Origin: Skermanella aerolata KACC 11604
Lineage (GTDB): Bacteria; Pseudomonadota; Alphaproteobacteria; Azospirillales; Azospirillaceae
Assembly (NCBI RefSeq): GCF_000936425.1
Contig: NZ_AVFK01000022.1
Location: forward strand, 62,001-126,000
DNA: 64,000 nt
Direction: 5' to 3'
This document shows, piece by piece, positions 8,346 to 16,758 of this stretch. The notes beneath the pieces were generated by a model. That model searched no databases. It was not told where the DNA came from and saw nothing but the letters and a program-made list of their open reading frames with translations. The stretch's first letter is position 1, and every line of letters begins with the position of its first letter. The translations under genes were made by a program, and so were the position numbers.

Positions 8346-9908
8346 GTGACCAGGAAACTATCGGATTTCCCCCTCTATCCGCTGCTTCTCGCGGCCTATT
8401 TCCCGCTATACCTGATGTCCGCCGACCTTGGCATGACCAACCTCGTCGATGTCGTCAGGCCGCTCGCGGTTTGCGTAGTGCTGGCCCTGGCGGCGACGTG
8501 GGCGCTCGGACGTGTGCTGCGCGACGTCCACCGGGCGGCGCTCTGGGTCGCGATGGCGTTCATCGTCATCTTCGATTTCCGGCTGCTTCAGCAGATGATC
8601 GACGGTGCCTTGAGCTTCTGGATCAAGGAACTGCCGGGGATCTACGCGCTGGCCGCCATGGTCGTCGTGGCGCTGCTGATCGGCTGGCGGGCGCGGCCAG
8701 GAGCCAACGTCACGCGCATCGCCAACGTGATCGTCGCCGTCATGGTGGCCTTCCCGGCGGTCTCGCTGGCCCAGCGGGCGCTGGTGGTCAATACGGCGGT
8801 GGCAGGCGGGCAGCAGAGCGCCGGGCAGACGGATGCGGCGTTCGATGCCGTCAAAGACGGCGGAGAACGTCCGGATATCGTGCACATCGTGCTGGACGGC
8901 TATTCCAGGGGCGACGTGCTGGCGCGCTACTACGGCTTCGACAACTCGGCCTTCCTGGACGGGCTGAAGGGCATGGGGTTCGCGGTGGCCGACCGCGCCA
9001 CGTCTCCCTTCAGTCAGACGCTTCAAAGCATGACCAGCATCTTCACGGCATCGGACCTGGATGGCGTCGGCGGCGATAGGACGGGGGCGGAGCTGCGCGA
9101 CGCCCTGCGCGACCGGCTCAAGCACAATCCCGTCATGGGGACGCTGGACCGGTTGGGATACCAGACGGCGGCCCTGGACATCCGATACGATCCCGTTCGG
9201 ATGGACCAGCTCGACCGGCTGCTGGACCGGCACCCGCTGAGCAATTTCGAAGTCACCGGCTTGCGGCAGACGGTCTTCTACCCGATCGCGCTGAAGCTGG
9301 GCCTGCGTGAAGCCAGCGTCCCGCCGGAAACCTTCACCAAGCCCTACGAACGGGAGCTGACGGGACCGTATTTCCTTTATATGCATATGCTGACGCCGCA
9401 CCCGCCCTTCGATATCACCAGGAACGGCGAGGTGCTGCCGCCGGAAGGCGGCTTCTGGAGCATGAACGACGGCTCGCACTATACCAAGCACCAGCCGGAG
9501 CGGGAGGAATCCTACCGGCGCGGCTATGTCGAGAAGCTGGTCTACACCAACGACGGCATTCTCTCGCTGGTTCGCCGCGTCATCGGGGAAGCCAAACGGC
9601 CGACCATCGTCATCGTCCACGGCGACCACGGCGGCGGCAAGCACTTCGACCACGACAGCGCCGAGCAGAGCTGCATGGGCGAACGCTTCGCCCCACTGCT
9701 GGCGGTCTATTCCAGCGACGGCCGCTTGCAGCAGGCGTTGCCGCCGGACATCAACCTGACCAACCTCTACCGCGTCGTCTTCAACACCTATTTCGGCACC
9801 GACATGCCGATGCTGCCCAGCCGAAGCGTCTTCATCGGCTGGAAGCGCCCGGAACAGCGGCGGGTGATAACGCCGGAAGAAATTGCGCGGAGTTGCGGGG
9901 GATCGTGA
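8346..9908 (+). CDS. Membrane-anchored sulfatase-like hydrolase/transferase
   Basis: A 520-residue protein beginning at GTG, with GGGGAGAG just upstream. About five hydrophobic helices occupy the first ~145 residues. An alkaline-phosphatase-superfamily domain follows, with metal-site motifs IVHIVLDGYSRGDVL near the start and IVHGDHGGG late. The middle segment SPFSQTLQSMTSIF offers a Ser/Thr nucleophile in place of the Cys-x-Pro-x-Arg of true sulfatases. This architecture is shared with LTA-synthase-like and phosphoethanolamine/phosphoglycerol transferases, so transfer of a phospho group to a surface glycan is as likely as hydrolysis. Its co-transcription with the NoeA-like gene supports a joint envelope-modification role. 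Confidence 0.75.
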   Translation: MTRKLSDFPLYPLLLAAYFPLYLMSADLGMTNLVDVVRPLAVCVVLALAATWALGRVLRDVHRAALWVAMAFIVIFDFRLLQQMIDGALSFWIKELPGIYALAAMVVVALLIGWRARPGANVTRIANVIVAVMVAFPAVSLAQRALVVNTAVAGGQQSAGQTDAAFDAVKDGGERPDIVHIVLDGYSRGDVLARYYGFDNSAFLDGLKGMGFAVADRATSPFSQTLQSMTSIFTASDLDGVGGDRTGAELRDALRDRLKHNPVMGTLDRLGYQTAALDIRYDPVRMDQLDRLLDRHPLSNFEVTGLRQTVFYPIALKLGLREASVPPETFTKPYERELTGPYFLYMHMLTPHPPFDITRNGEVLPPEGGFWSMNDGSHYTKHQPEREESYRRGYVEKLVYTNDGILSLVRRVIGEAKRPTIVIVHGDHGGGKHFDHDSAEQSCMGERFAPLLAVYSSDGRLQQALPPDINLTNLYRVVFNTYFGTDMPMLPSRSVFIGWKRPEQRRVITPEEIARSCGGS

Positions 9909-9926
9909 AGCGATCTCCGATGACGA

Positions 9927-9996
9927 GCTGAAGAGGCCCGACCTACAAAAGGACATTCTGCCAAAAGCACGCTGACCTAGGTCGGGCCTCTTCAGC
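9927..9996. terminator. Long inverted repeat between convergent genes, likely bidirectional terminator
   Basis: A perfect 19-bp inverted repeat: GCTGAAGAGGCCCGACCTA at 9927-9945 and its complement at 9978-9996, with a 32-base spacer. It lies between the stop codons of the sulfatase-like gene and the convergent HigA-like gene. The right arm overlaps a REP-like hairpin found elsewhere in the window. No long T run, so it could equally be repeat insertion debris acting as an RNA barrier. Confidence 0.6.
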
Positions 9997-10001
9997 CCGA
10001 C
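9981..10001 (+). repeat. REP-like hairpin, copy 1
   Basis: GTCGGGC-CTCTTCA-GCCCGAC: a 7-bp stem with a 7-base loop. The same stem occurs at 22887 and 23925. The downstream flank CATTTAACG resembles CATTCAACG after copy 2, so the shared unit is longer than the hairpin. Confidence 0.7.
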
Positions 10002-10036
10002 ATTTAACGTTCCAGGCCGGTCTAAACCCAACGGGA

Positions 10037-10303
10037 TTAGCGCGCGAGCCGATCAAGGTCGTAACGGGCTTGGAGATTGACCCATAGCTCCGGCCCATTC
10101 CCGCACAGCTTGCCCAGGCGTAACGCCATGGCCGCCGTGACCGGAGCCTCTTCGCGAAGGGTCGCATAGAGCGTCTGCCTCGACACCTTCAACAGCCCGG
10201 CGATCTCGGCAACCGAGCGCCCGAGTGCCGAGATCACGTCCTCGCGCAGCAACTCGCCGGGGTGCATCGCGGGCAGGCCGGAAATAGGGGTATCTTTGGA
10301 CAT
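10037..10303 (-). CDS. HigA-type antitoxin (XRE family), apparently without a toxin partner
   Basis: An 88-residue helix-turn-helix protein from the chosen ATG, with GGAGG 11 bases upstream; the frame is open to 10360. The N-terminal HPGELLREDVI and the HTH (SVAEIAGLLKVSRQTLYATL) are the hallmark of the HigA/VapI addiction-module antitoxins. The C-terminal WVNLQARYDLDR is typical of the family. A HigB/RelE toxin normally lies directly upstream, but only ~137 bases separate this gene from the divergent regulator and they contain no RelE-like frame. It is therefore a solitary antitoxin or a housekeeping XRE regulator. It could repress itself through the flanking inverted repeat. Confidence 0.85.
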   Translation of the reverse strand: MSKDTPISGLPAMHPGELLREDVISALGRSVAEIAGLLKVSRQTLYATLREEAPVTAAMALRLGKLCGNGPELWVNLQARYDLDRLAR

Positions 10304-10359
10304 CGACGATCGGGCCTCCAGCCTTGCGCGATCAGCACTCAAGGCTAGCTTGCCGATCA

Positions 10360-10404
10360 TAGACCATCACCATCGATTGCGCCACCAACGGGGTATATGG
10401 TCTA
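10360..10404. promoter_or_regulatory. Inverted repeat in the divergent higA-like / sorC-like intergenic region
   Basis: TAGACCAT at 10360-10367 is mirrored by ATGGTCTA at 10397-10404 (29-base spacer). Position upstream of both genes fits an operator for the HTH antitoxin or for the SorC regulator. Function inferred only from symmetry and place. Confidence 0.35.
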
Positions 10405-10440
10405 CTTCCGGCCACTTGAGGGGCCAAGGGGATCGGCAGG

Positions 10441-11403
10441 GTGGCGGGTAGGGACAACAGTACTTCCAATCGCAAGCTGGATCTGGCGGCGCGGGCGGCG
10501 TGGCTTTACTACATCAGGGGCCGGACGCAGGACGAGATCGCGACGGAGCTGAACGTCTCGCGCCAGAACGCACAGCGGCTGATCGCGCTGGCGACTTCGG
10601 AAGGGCTCATCAAGTTCCGGATGGATTATCCGATCACGGAATGCGTCGAGATGGCGGAGCGGCTGAAGGACCGCTTCGGGCTTGTGTTCTGCGACATCAT
10701 TCCGGGGGAGCGGCGGGACGAGGCTCCGGTGGCGGGTATCGCCATCAGCGCCGCCGAGCGGATCGAGAGCTACCTGTCCAGCAAGGCGCCCGCCGTGCTG
10801 GCACTGGGAACCGGACGGACTCTGCGGGCGGCGGTGGCGCAGGTCTCATCGATGGAGCGGCCGCAGCACAAGATCGTCTCGCTCGTCGGCAACCTGACCC
10901 GCGACGGCCGGGCCAGCCCCTATGACGTCGCGATGCGCCTGTGCGACCGGACCGGCGCGCAGTGCTATCCGCTACCGACTCCCGTGGTGGCCGACGATAT
11001 CGAGCAGCGCAAGCTGCTTCAATCACAGCGCTGGTACAAGACGGTCAGTTCATTGGTGTTGCAGGTCAAGGCGTCGTTCATGGGGATCGGCGAGATCGGC
11101 TGGGGGTCGCCGCTGCATGTCGACGGCTTCATCACCGACCAGGAGCTGGCCGACCTCGTCAGCAGCCATGCCGTGGGCGAGATGCTGGGCTGGGCCTTCG
11201 ACCAGGACGGGGTTTTGCTTTCCACCGCCTTCAACGAGCGGCTGACGGCGCCGCCGCTGATCGTGCCGGCCGAGCGGCCGACGATCATCATGGGGGCAGG
11301 GGCGGCCAAGGCTCCCGCCATCCGCGCCGCACTACGCGGGCGCTTGGCGAATGGGCTGATCACGGACGAAACGACAGCCGTCCGCGTCCTTGAACTCGAC
11401 TGA
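10441..11403 (+). CDS. SorC/DeoR-family sugar-responsive transcriptional regulator
   Basis: A 320-residue regulator. An N-terminal HTH (about 10-60) contains RGRTQDEIATELNVSRQNAQRLI, and a SorC-type sugar-binding domain fills the rest, with the family motifs ALGTGRTLRAAV and SLVGNLTRDG. SorC proteins bind a phosphorylated sugar or polyol and act as activators or repressors of adjacent uptake and catabolic operons. The gene lies directly upstream of a Smo-type polyol ABC operon on the same strand, so sorbitol/mannitol or a related compound is the likely inducer. The start is GTG. A palindrome 20 bp before the ribosome site of the next gene is a candidate binding site. Confidence 0.85.
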   Translation: MAGRDNSTSNRKLDLAARAAWLYYIRGRTQDEIATELNVSRQNAQRLIALATSEGLIKFRMDYPITECVEMAERLKDRFGLVFCDIIPGERRDEAPVAGIAISAAERIESYLSSKAPAVLALGTGRTLRAAVAQVSSMERPQHKIVSLVGNLTRDGRASPYDVAMRLCDRTGAQCYPLPTPVVADDIEQRKLLQSQRWYKTVSSLVLQVKASFMGIGEIGWGSPLHVDGFITDQELADLVSSHAVGEMLGWAFDQDGVLLSTAFNERLTAPPLIVPAERPTIIMGAGAAKAPAIRAALRGRLANGLITDETTAVRVLELD

Positions 11404-11551
11404 AACAATCTGAGCAAAAGATGAAATTTGGGCTATTGCCCGACACTTGCCGACCTCATGTTCGCAAGCGCAGCAAGATTATGCCGAAAAATGGTATCCA
11501 AACGGCGTAGACGGGATGATTTTCTTGACGCTCTCCGAACCTCATGTGATG

Positions 11552-11572
11552 TTTGCCCAACGTCCGGGCAAA
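11552..11572 (+). promoter_or_regulatory. Candidate SorC operator before the polyol operon
   Basis: Perfect inverted repeat TTTGCCC-N7-GGGCAAA, 35 bases upstream of the binding-protein start. A TTGACG hexamer at 11525 could be a -35 element, which would put the operator at or just after the start of transcription. A second, shorter symmetry (GGGC-N4-GCCC) lies at 11430-11441. Otherwise 11404-11606 holds no gene. Confidence 0.5.
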
Positions 11573-11606
11573 TGCTCAAAGAAGGCGATCAAAAGGGAGG
11601 AGCGGA

Positions 11607-12929
11607 ATGATCAAGAAAACCCATTTTCTTGGGCTGCTGACGGCTACCATTCTGGCGGGAACGACGGCGGTTCAGGCGCAGACGCGCCTGACGATCGCGA
11701 CCGTGAACAATGGCGACATGATCGTCATGCAGAAGCTGTCGAGCAAGTTCGAGCAGGCCAACCCCGACATCAAGCTGGACTGGGTTGTTCTGGAAGAGAA
11801 CGTGCTGCGCCAGCGCGTCACCACCGACATCGCCACCAAGGGCGGCCAGTACGACGTGCTGACCATCGGCACCTATGAAGTGCCGATCTGGGCCATGCAG
11901 GGCTGGATCAAGAAGTTCGACAATCTTCCGGCCGCCTATGACGTCAACGACGTCCTGAAGCCGGTCCGCGAAGGCCTTTCCTACAACAACGAGCTTTACG
12001 CGCTGCCGTTTTACGCGGAAAGCTCGATGACCTATTACCGCAAGGATCTGGTGCAGAAGGCCGGCATGACCATGCCGGACCAGCCGACTTACCAGCAGAT
12101 CAAGGATCTGGCCGCCAAGATCCACGATCCGGCTAACCAGGTCTACGGCATCTGCCTGCGCGGCAAGCCCGGCTGGGGCGAGAACATGGCGTTCATCAGC
12201 ACGATGGTGAATACTTTCGGCGGCCAGTGGTTCGACCAGAATTGGAACACCAAGATCGACAGTCCTGAATGGAAGGAAGCGATCACCCTTTATATCGACT
12301 TGCTGAAGAACTACGGCCCGCCGGGCGCCAGCAGCAACGGCTTCAATGAAAACCTCGCGATGTTCTCCAACGGCCAGTGCGGCATGTGGATCGATTCCAC
12401 GGTTGCCTCGGGCATGCTCTACAACCCGGCGACGTCCAAGGTCGCGGACAAGCTGGGCTTCGCCCAGGCTCCGATCGCGAGCTGGCCGAAGGGGTCGAAC
12501 TGGCTGTGGTCCTGGGCGCTGGCGGTGCCGGAATCCTCCAAGAAGGAAGACGCGGCCAAGAAGTTCGTCACTTGGGCAACGTCGAAGGAATACATCCAGC
12601 TTGTCGGCGAGACCGAGGGTTGGGTTTCCGCTCCTCCGGGCACCCGGCAGTCCACCTATGAGAACAAGCAGTATCTGGACGCGGCTCCCTTCGCCAAGTT
12701 CGTCGAGACCGCGATCGAAACAGCCGATCCGGTGAATACGACCAAGAACCCGAAGGCCTATGTCGGCGTCCAGTTCGCCGGTATTCCTGAGTTCCAGGCT
12801 ATCGGCACCCAGACCGGCCAGACCATGGCCGCGGCCCTGACCGGCCAGATGAAGCTGGATCAGGCGCTGAAGACCGCGCAGTCCGCCGCCGAGCGGGCGA
12901 TGAAGCAGGCCGGTTACCCCAAGAAGTAA
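11607..12929 (+). CDS. smoE: Polyol (sorbitol/mannitol-type) ABC transporter, periplasmic binding protein
   Basis: A 440-residue family 1 solute-binding protein with a Sec signal peptide ending near AVQAQ. The ATG chosen has GGGAGGAG 6 bases upstream; an upstream in-frame extension lacks one. The stretch DVLTIGTYEVPIWAMQGW and the following LPFYAESSMTYYRKDL closely resemble the SmoE/MtlE proteins that bind sorbitol and mannitol in Rhodobacter and Pseudomonas; this assignment is by family recall. It is the first gene of an operon with two permeases and an ATPase. A stable hairpin after its stop probably lets it be expressed above the membrane components. Confidence 0.85.
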   Translation: MIKKTHFLGLLTATILAGTTAVQAQTRLTIATVNNGDMIVMQKLSSKFEQANPDIKLDWVVLEENVLRQRVTTDIATKGGQYDVLTIGTYEVPIWAMQGWIKKFDNLPAAYDVNDVLKPVREGLSYNNELYALPFYAESSMTYYRKDLVQKAGMTMPDQPTYQQIKDLAAKIHDPANQVYGICLRGKPGWGENMAFISTMVNTFGGQWFDQNWNTKIDSPEWKEAITLYIDLLKNYGPPGASSNGFNENLAMFSNGQCGMWIDSTVASGMLYNPATSKVADKLGFAQAPIASWPKGSNWLWSWALAVPESSKKEDAAKKFVTWATSKEYIQLVGETEGWVSAPPGTRQSTYENKQYLDAAPFAKFVETAIETADPVNTTKNPKAYVGVQFAGIPEFQAIGTQTGQTMAAALTGQMKLDQALKTAQSAAERAMKQAGYPKK

Positions 12930-12966
12930 TTAAGCGAAACACCCGAAGGCTCCGCTCCTCCCCAAG

Positions 12967-12994
12967 TCCCGCAGCAGTTTCCAACGCTGCGGGA
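12967..12994 (+). promoter_or_regulatory. Intercistronic stem-loop between binding protein and permease
   Basis: TCCCGCAGC / GCTGCGGGA, a perfect 9-bp stem with a 10-base loop and no T run. Such structures between binding-protein and permease genes commonly stabilise the upstream mRNA and reduce read-through; that role is inferred here. Confidence 0.55.
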
Positions 12995-13032
12995 TACGGG
13001 AAACGTGTCGCAGCACACTGGGAAATCAATCG

Positions 13033-13947
13033 ATGTCAGCCAGCATAGCAACGGGGGCCGTCAAGTCGGCCCCGACGGTGCGAAGATCCGGACAGAAGGT
13101 CCGGACACTTCCCTTCGTAGCTCCGGCGGTGCTCATCCTCCTGGTCTGGATGATCGTGCCGCTCGCCATGACCCTCTACTTCTCGGCCATGCGCTACAAC
13201 CTGCTGAACCCGGTCGTCGAGTTCGCCGGGATCGGCAATTACCAGTACCTGCTGGAAGACCCGAGCCTCTGGACCTCGATGTGGAACACGCTGGTTCTGG
13301 TCGGTTCGGTACTTGTGATTACCGTGGTAGCGGGTACTCTGCTTGCCGTTCTGTTCGATCAGGACTTCCCGGGACGCGGCGTCGCCCGGCTGTTCGCCAT
13401 CGCTCCGTTCTTCGTGATGCCGACGGTCAGCGCGCTGATCTGGAAGAACCTGCTGATGCATCCGATCAACGGCATCTTCGGGTGGTTTTCCCGGCTGTTC
13501 GGGTTTCAGCCGGTCGACTGGTTCGCCGAGTATCCCATGACGGCTGTTATCATGATCGTGTCGTGGCAGTGGATTCCCTTCGCTTTGCTCATCCTGCTGA
13601 CCGCCATCCAGTCGCTCGACAACGAGCAGAAGGAAGCGGCGCGGATGGACGGCGCCGGCCCGATCTCGATGTTCTTCTTCATCATCCTGCCGCATCTTGG
13701 ACGCGCCATTTCGGTGGTGGTGATGATCGAGACGATCTTCCTTTTGACCGTTTTCGCCGAGATCTTCGTGACGACTTCCGGCGGTCCCGGTCTGGCGACC
13801 ACCAACCTCGCCTTCCTGATCTATGTCCGGGCGTTGCTGGAATACGACGTGGGCGGAGCTTCGGCCGGTGGCGTGATCGCCATCATCCTCGCCAATATCG
13901 TCGCCTTCTTCGTCGTGCGGACCGTCGCCCGCAACCTCGAAGCATAG
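13033..13947 (+). CDS. smoF: Polyol ABC transporter permease 1 (MalF/SmoF type)
   Basis: A 304-residue inner-membrane protein with six predicted helices. The ATPase-docking EAA loop (EAARMDGAGPISMF...ILP) lies near residues 200-222. The first helix is preceded by a basic cytoplasmic tail, as in MalF-like subunits of carbohydrate ABC importers. It follows the binding protein and precedes the second permease by 14 bases. The ribosome site is weak (GGGAAATCAATCG), consistent with lower expression than the binding protein. Confidence 0.88.
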   Translation: MSASIATGAVKSAPTVRRSGQKVRTLPFVAPAVLILLVWMIVPLAMTLYFSAMRYNLLNPVVEFAGIGNYQYLLEDPSLWTSMWNTLVLVGSVLVITVVAGTLLAVLFDQDFPGRGVARLFAIAPFFVMPTVSALIWKNLLMHPINGIFGWFSRLFGFQPVDWFAEYPMTAVIMIVSWQWIPFALLILLTAIQSLDNEQKEAARMDGAGPISMFFFIILPHLGRAISVVVMIETIFLLTVFAEIFVTTSGGPGLATTNLAFLIYVRALLEYDVGGASAGGVIAIILANIVAFFVVRTVARNLEA

Positions 13948-13961
13948 GGGGAGGAGGAGCC

Positions 13962-14780
13962 ATGGATTCGAGCAAATCGAAAATCGGCGTCTTCATCCTG
14001 GGCTGGGGCGCCGCACTTGTCATCTTCTTCCCGATACTGTGGATGCTGCTGACCGGCTTCAAGACGGAAGTCGAAGCCATCTCGACGCCGCCGAAGCTGT
14101 TCTTCACGCCGACGCTGGAGAACTACTACGCGGTGTTCGAGCGGGCGGACTACATGAGCTTCGCGATCAACAGCATCGTGATCTCCGTGGTGGCGACGGC
14201 CCTGGCGATCCTGATCGCCGTCCCCGCCGCCTACGCCATGGCGTTCTTCCCGACGAAACGGACGCGCGGGACGCTGCTGTGGATGCTGTCCACCAAGATG
14301 ATGCCTCCGGTCGGCGTACTGGTCCCGATGTACCTGCTGTTCCGTGACTTCGGCATTCTGGATACCAGGACCGGGCTGATCATCATCTATACTTTGATGA
14401 ACCTGCCGATCGTGATCTGGATGCTCTACACCTTCTTCAAGGAAGTGCCGGGCGAGATCCTGGAAGCGGGCCGGATGGATGGCGCGCGGGCACGTCAGGA
14501 AGTGACGGAACTGCTGCTGCCGCTGGCGCTGCCTGGGATCGCCTCTACCGCCCTGCTGTCGATCATCCTGTGCTGGAACGAGGCCTTCTGGAGCCTCAAC
14601 CTCAGCGCGCACAACGCCGCACCGTTGACCGCCTTCATCGCGTCGTTCTCCAGTCCGGAAGGGCTGTTCTGGGCCAAGCTTTCGGCGGCATCCACGCTCG
14701 CCATCGCCCCGATCCTGGTATTCGGCTGGATGAGCCAGCGGCAGTTGGTGCGCGGCCTTACCTTCGGCGCCGTCAAGTAA
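13962..14780 (+). CDS. smoG: Polyol ABC transporter permease 2 (MalG/SmoG type)
   Basis: A 272-residue inner-membrane protein with six predicted helices and the EAA motif around EAGRMDGARARQEVTELLLP. The start is fixed by a strong GGGGGAGGAGGAG just before the ATG; a longer frame running through the upstream gene is an overlap artefact. The TKMMPPVGVLVPMYLLFRDF segment is typical of MalG-like subunits of the polyol branch. Pairs with the preceding permease to form the transport channel. Confidence 0.9.
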   Translation: MDSSKSKIGVFILGWGAALVIFFPILWMLLTGFKTEVEAISTPPKLFFTPTLENYYAVFERADYMSFAINSIVISVVATALAILIAVPAAYAMAFFPTKRTRGTLLWMLSTKMMPPVGVLVPMYLLFRDFGILDTRTGLIIIYTLMNLPIVIWMLYTFFKEVPGEILEAGRMDGARARQEVTELLLPLALPGIASTALLSIILCWNEAFWSLNLSAHNAAPLTAFIASFSSPEGLFWAKLSAASTLAIAPILVFGWMSQRQLVRGLTFGAVK

Positions 14781-14812
14781 AATAACGAATTTTAAAGTAA
14801 AGGGAACGTCCC

Positions 14813-15943
14813 ATGGCTACCGTTACCCTGCGGAACATCCGCAAGAAGTACGGCGAAGTCGAAATCATCAAGGGAGTGGATCTCGACGTCGCCGACCGCG
14901 AGTTCGTCGTTTTCGTCGGCCCGTCCGGCTGCGGCAAGTCCACCCTGCTGCGCATGATCGCGGGTTTAGAGAGCATCACCGACGGCGACCTTCTGATCGA
15001 CGGCGCCAGGGCCAACGACATCGGCCCGGCGGACCGGGGCCTCGCGATGGTCTTCCAGTCCTATGCGCTCTACCCGCACATGACCGTCGCCGACAACATG
15101 GCCTTCAGCCTGCGGCTGGCCGGCGTATCCAAGGAAGAGCGGATGCGCAAGGTCACCGAAGCGGCCAACGTCCTTCACCTCGGCCCTTTGCTGGAACGTC
15201 GGCCCAAGGAGCTTTCCGGCGGTCAGCGCCAGCGCGTCGCCATCGGCCGCGCCATCGTCCGTCAGCCCAAGGTCTTCCTGTTCGACGAACCCCTGTCCAA
15301 CCTCGACGCCGCCCTGCGCGTGCAGATGCGGATCGAGCTTGCCAAGCTACATGAAAAGCTGGCCGCCACCATGATCTATGTCACTCACGACCAGATCGAG
15401 GCCATGACCATGGCCGATAAGATCGTGGTGCTCCAGGGTGGCGTGGTCGAGCAGGTCGGCAGCCCGCTGGAGCTTTACCATCACCCGCGCAACCTGTTCG
15501 TCGCCGGCTTCATCGGATCGCCCAAGATGAACCTGTTGCCCGGCCGCGTTATCGGCAATACCGAGAACGGCATCACCGTGGAACTGGCGAGCGGCAATCC
15601 GATCGCGGTGCCGGTCAAGGGCGAGACTCTGAGGGGTGGCGACGAGGTCACGGTCGGCATCCGGCCGGAGCATATCCGCCTGTCCGACGACGGCGAGATC
15701 CCCGGCACCGTGCTGGTGACCGAACGTCTGGGCGGCCTGACCTTCCTGCATATCCAAGTCGCGGGCGACCAGACCATGGTCGTCCAGGCCGACGGCGACG
15801 AGGCCGCCAGCATGCACGACAACGTCCGGCTCAGCGTCAATCCGCGCGGCTGCCACATGTTCGGCCGCGACGGTCTGGCGATCGAGCACACCAGCCGCCA
15901 TCACCTGATCGACAGCCCCGCCGCCGGCCGGCGCTCGGCTTGA
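14813..15943 (+). CDS. smoK: Polyol ABC transporter ATPase (UgpC/MalK/SmoK type)
   Basis: A 376-residue ATPase with Walker [11 protein letters not shown]-loop VFQSYAL, signature LSGGQRQR, Walker [13 protein letters not shown] and a switch His in YVTHDQ. A C-terminal TOBE/MalK regulatory domain (about 235-360) carries [10 protein letters not shown]. It energises import through the two preceding permeases. The 32-base gap upstream contains AAAGGGAACG as ribosome site. Like other MalK-type subunits it may serve more than one importer. Confidence 0.92.
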   Translation: MATVTLRNIRKKYGEVEIIKGVDLDVADREFVVFVGPSGCGKSTLLRMIAGLESITDGDLLIDGARANDIGPADRGLAMVFQSYALYPHMTVADNMAFSLRLAGVSKEERMRKVTEAANVLHLGPLLERRPKELSGGQRQRVAIGRAIVRQPKVFLFDEPLSNLDAALRVQMRIELAKLHEKLAATMIYVTHDQIEAMTMADKIVVLQGGVVEQVGSPLELYHHPRNLFVAGFIGSPKMNLLPGRVIGNTENGITVELASGNPIAVPVKGETLRGGDEVTVGIRPEHIRLSDDGEIPGTVLVTERLGGLTFLHIQVAGDQTMVVQADGDEAASMHDNVRLSVNPRGCHMFGRDGLAIEHTSRHHLIDSPAAGRRSA

Positions 15944-15972
15944 CCGCACAGAAGCTTTAGGAGAGCAGCACT

Positions 15973-16746
15973 ATGTATCTGGAAAAGTTCAACCTGTCGG
16001 GCCGGACCGCGCTGATCACGGGCGGCAGCCGCAACATCGGTCTCGCCTGCGGCGAAGCGCTGGCCGAGGCGGGCGCCAGCGTCATCGTCGCGGACATCTC
16101 GGAGGAACTGGCGGTTTCGGGCCGCGACCATCTGGTCAAGGCGGGGCACAAGGCGCAGGCCGTGGTGCTGGACGTGACCAAGCCGGCCGACGTCAACGCC
16201 GCGGTGGACGGGCTGGTCAAGTCCAACGGCGCCATCGACATCCTGGTCTGCAACGCCGGCATCGCCCGCAGCGACGTCCCGGCGGAGGAAGTGCCGGACG
16301 AGCACTGGCTCAACGTGATCGACGTCAACCTCAACGGCGTGTTCTGGTGCTGCCGGGCGGTCGGCAAGCACATGCTGGCGAAGGGCAAGGGCTCGATCGT
16401 CAATGTCGGATCGATGTCCGGCTTCATCGTCAACAAGCCGCAGCCGCAGAGCTACTACAACGCCTCTAAGGCCGGCGTGCATCACCTGACCAAGTCGCTG
16501 GCTGCCGAGTGGGCGGAGCGGGGCGTACGGGTGAACTCGGTGGCGCCGACCTATATCGAGACATCGCTCACCAAGTTCGGCATGGAAGACGAGCGCATGT
16601 ATCCGGTGTGGCTGGAGAACACGCCGATGCGCCGGGTCGGACAGCCGGAGGAAATTGCCTCGGTCGTGCTGTTCCTGGCGTCCGACGCGTCCAGCCTTCT
16701 GACCGGCAGCATCGTGCTGGCCGACGGCGGCTACACCTGCTGGTAG
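15973..16746 (+). CDS. Short-chain dehydrogenase, probable polyol/sugar dehydrogenase
   Basis: A 257-residue classical SDR. The cofactor motif TGGSRNIG and an acidic residue after strand 2 (VIVADIS) suggest NAD preference. The NAG motif is CNAGIARSD, and the active site has Ser in GSMSG and YNASK. It ends with the family C-terminus LADGGYTCW. It sits directly behind the polyol transporter genes with GGAGAGCAG before the ATG, where Smo operons carry the sorbitol dehydrogenase SmoS. Oxidation of an imported polyol to a ketose is therefore the likely step; the exact substrate is open. Confidence 0.85.
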   Translation: MYLEKFNLSGRTALITGGSRNIGLACGEALAEAGASVIVADISEELAVSGRDHLVKAGHKAQAVVLDVTKPADVNAAVDGLVKSNGAIDILVCNAGIARSDVPAEEVPDEHWLNVIDVNLNGVFWCCRAVGKHMLAKGKGSIVNVGSMSGFIVNKPQPQSYYNASKAGVHHLTKSLAAEWAERGVRVNSVAPTYIETSLTKFGMEDERMYPVWLENTPMRRVGQPEEIASVVLFLASDASSLLTGSIVLADGGYTCW

Positions 16747-16758
16747 GGATGAACCGAG

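Noticed and set aside
13005-13961. Apparent 591-residue protein joining permease 1 region to permease 2
   Set aside because: The first 319 codons are an out-of-frame shadow of the real permease 1; a strong ribosome site fixes permease 2 at 13962.
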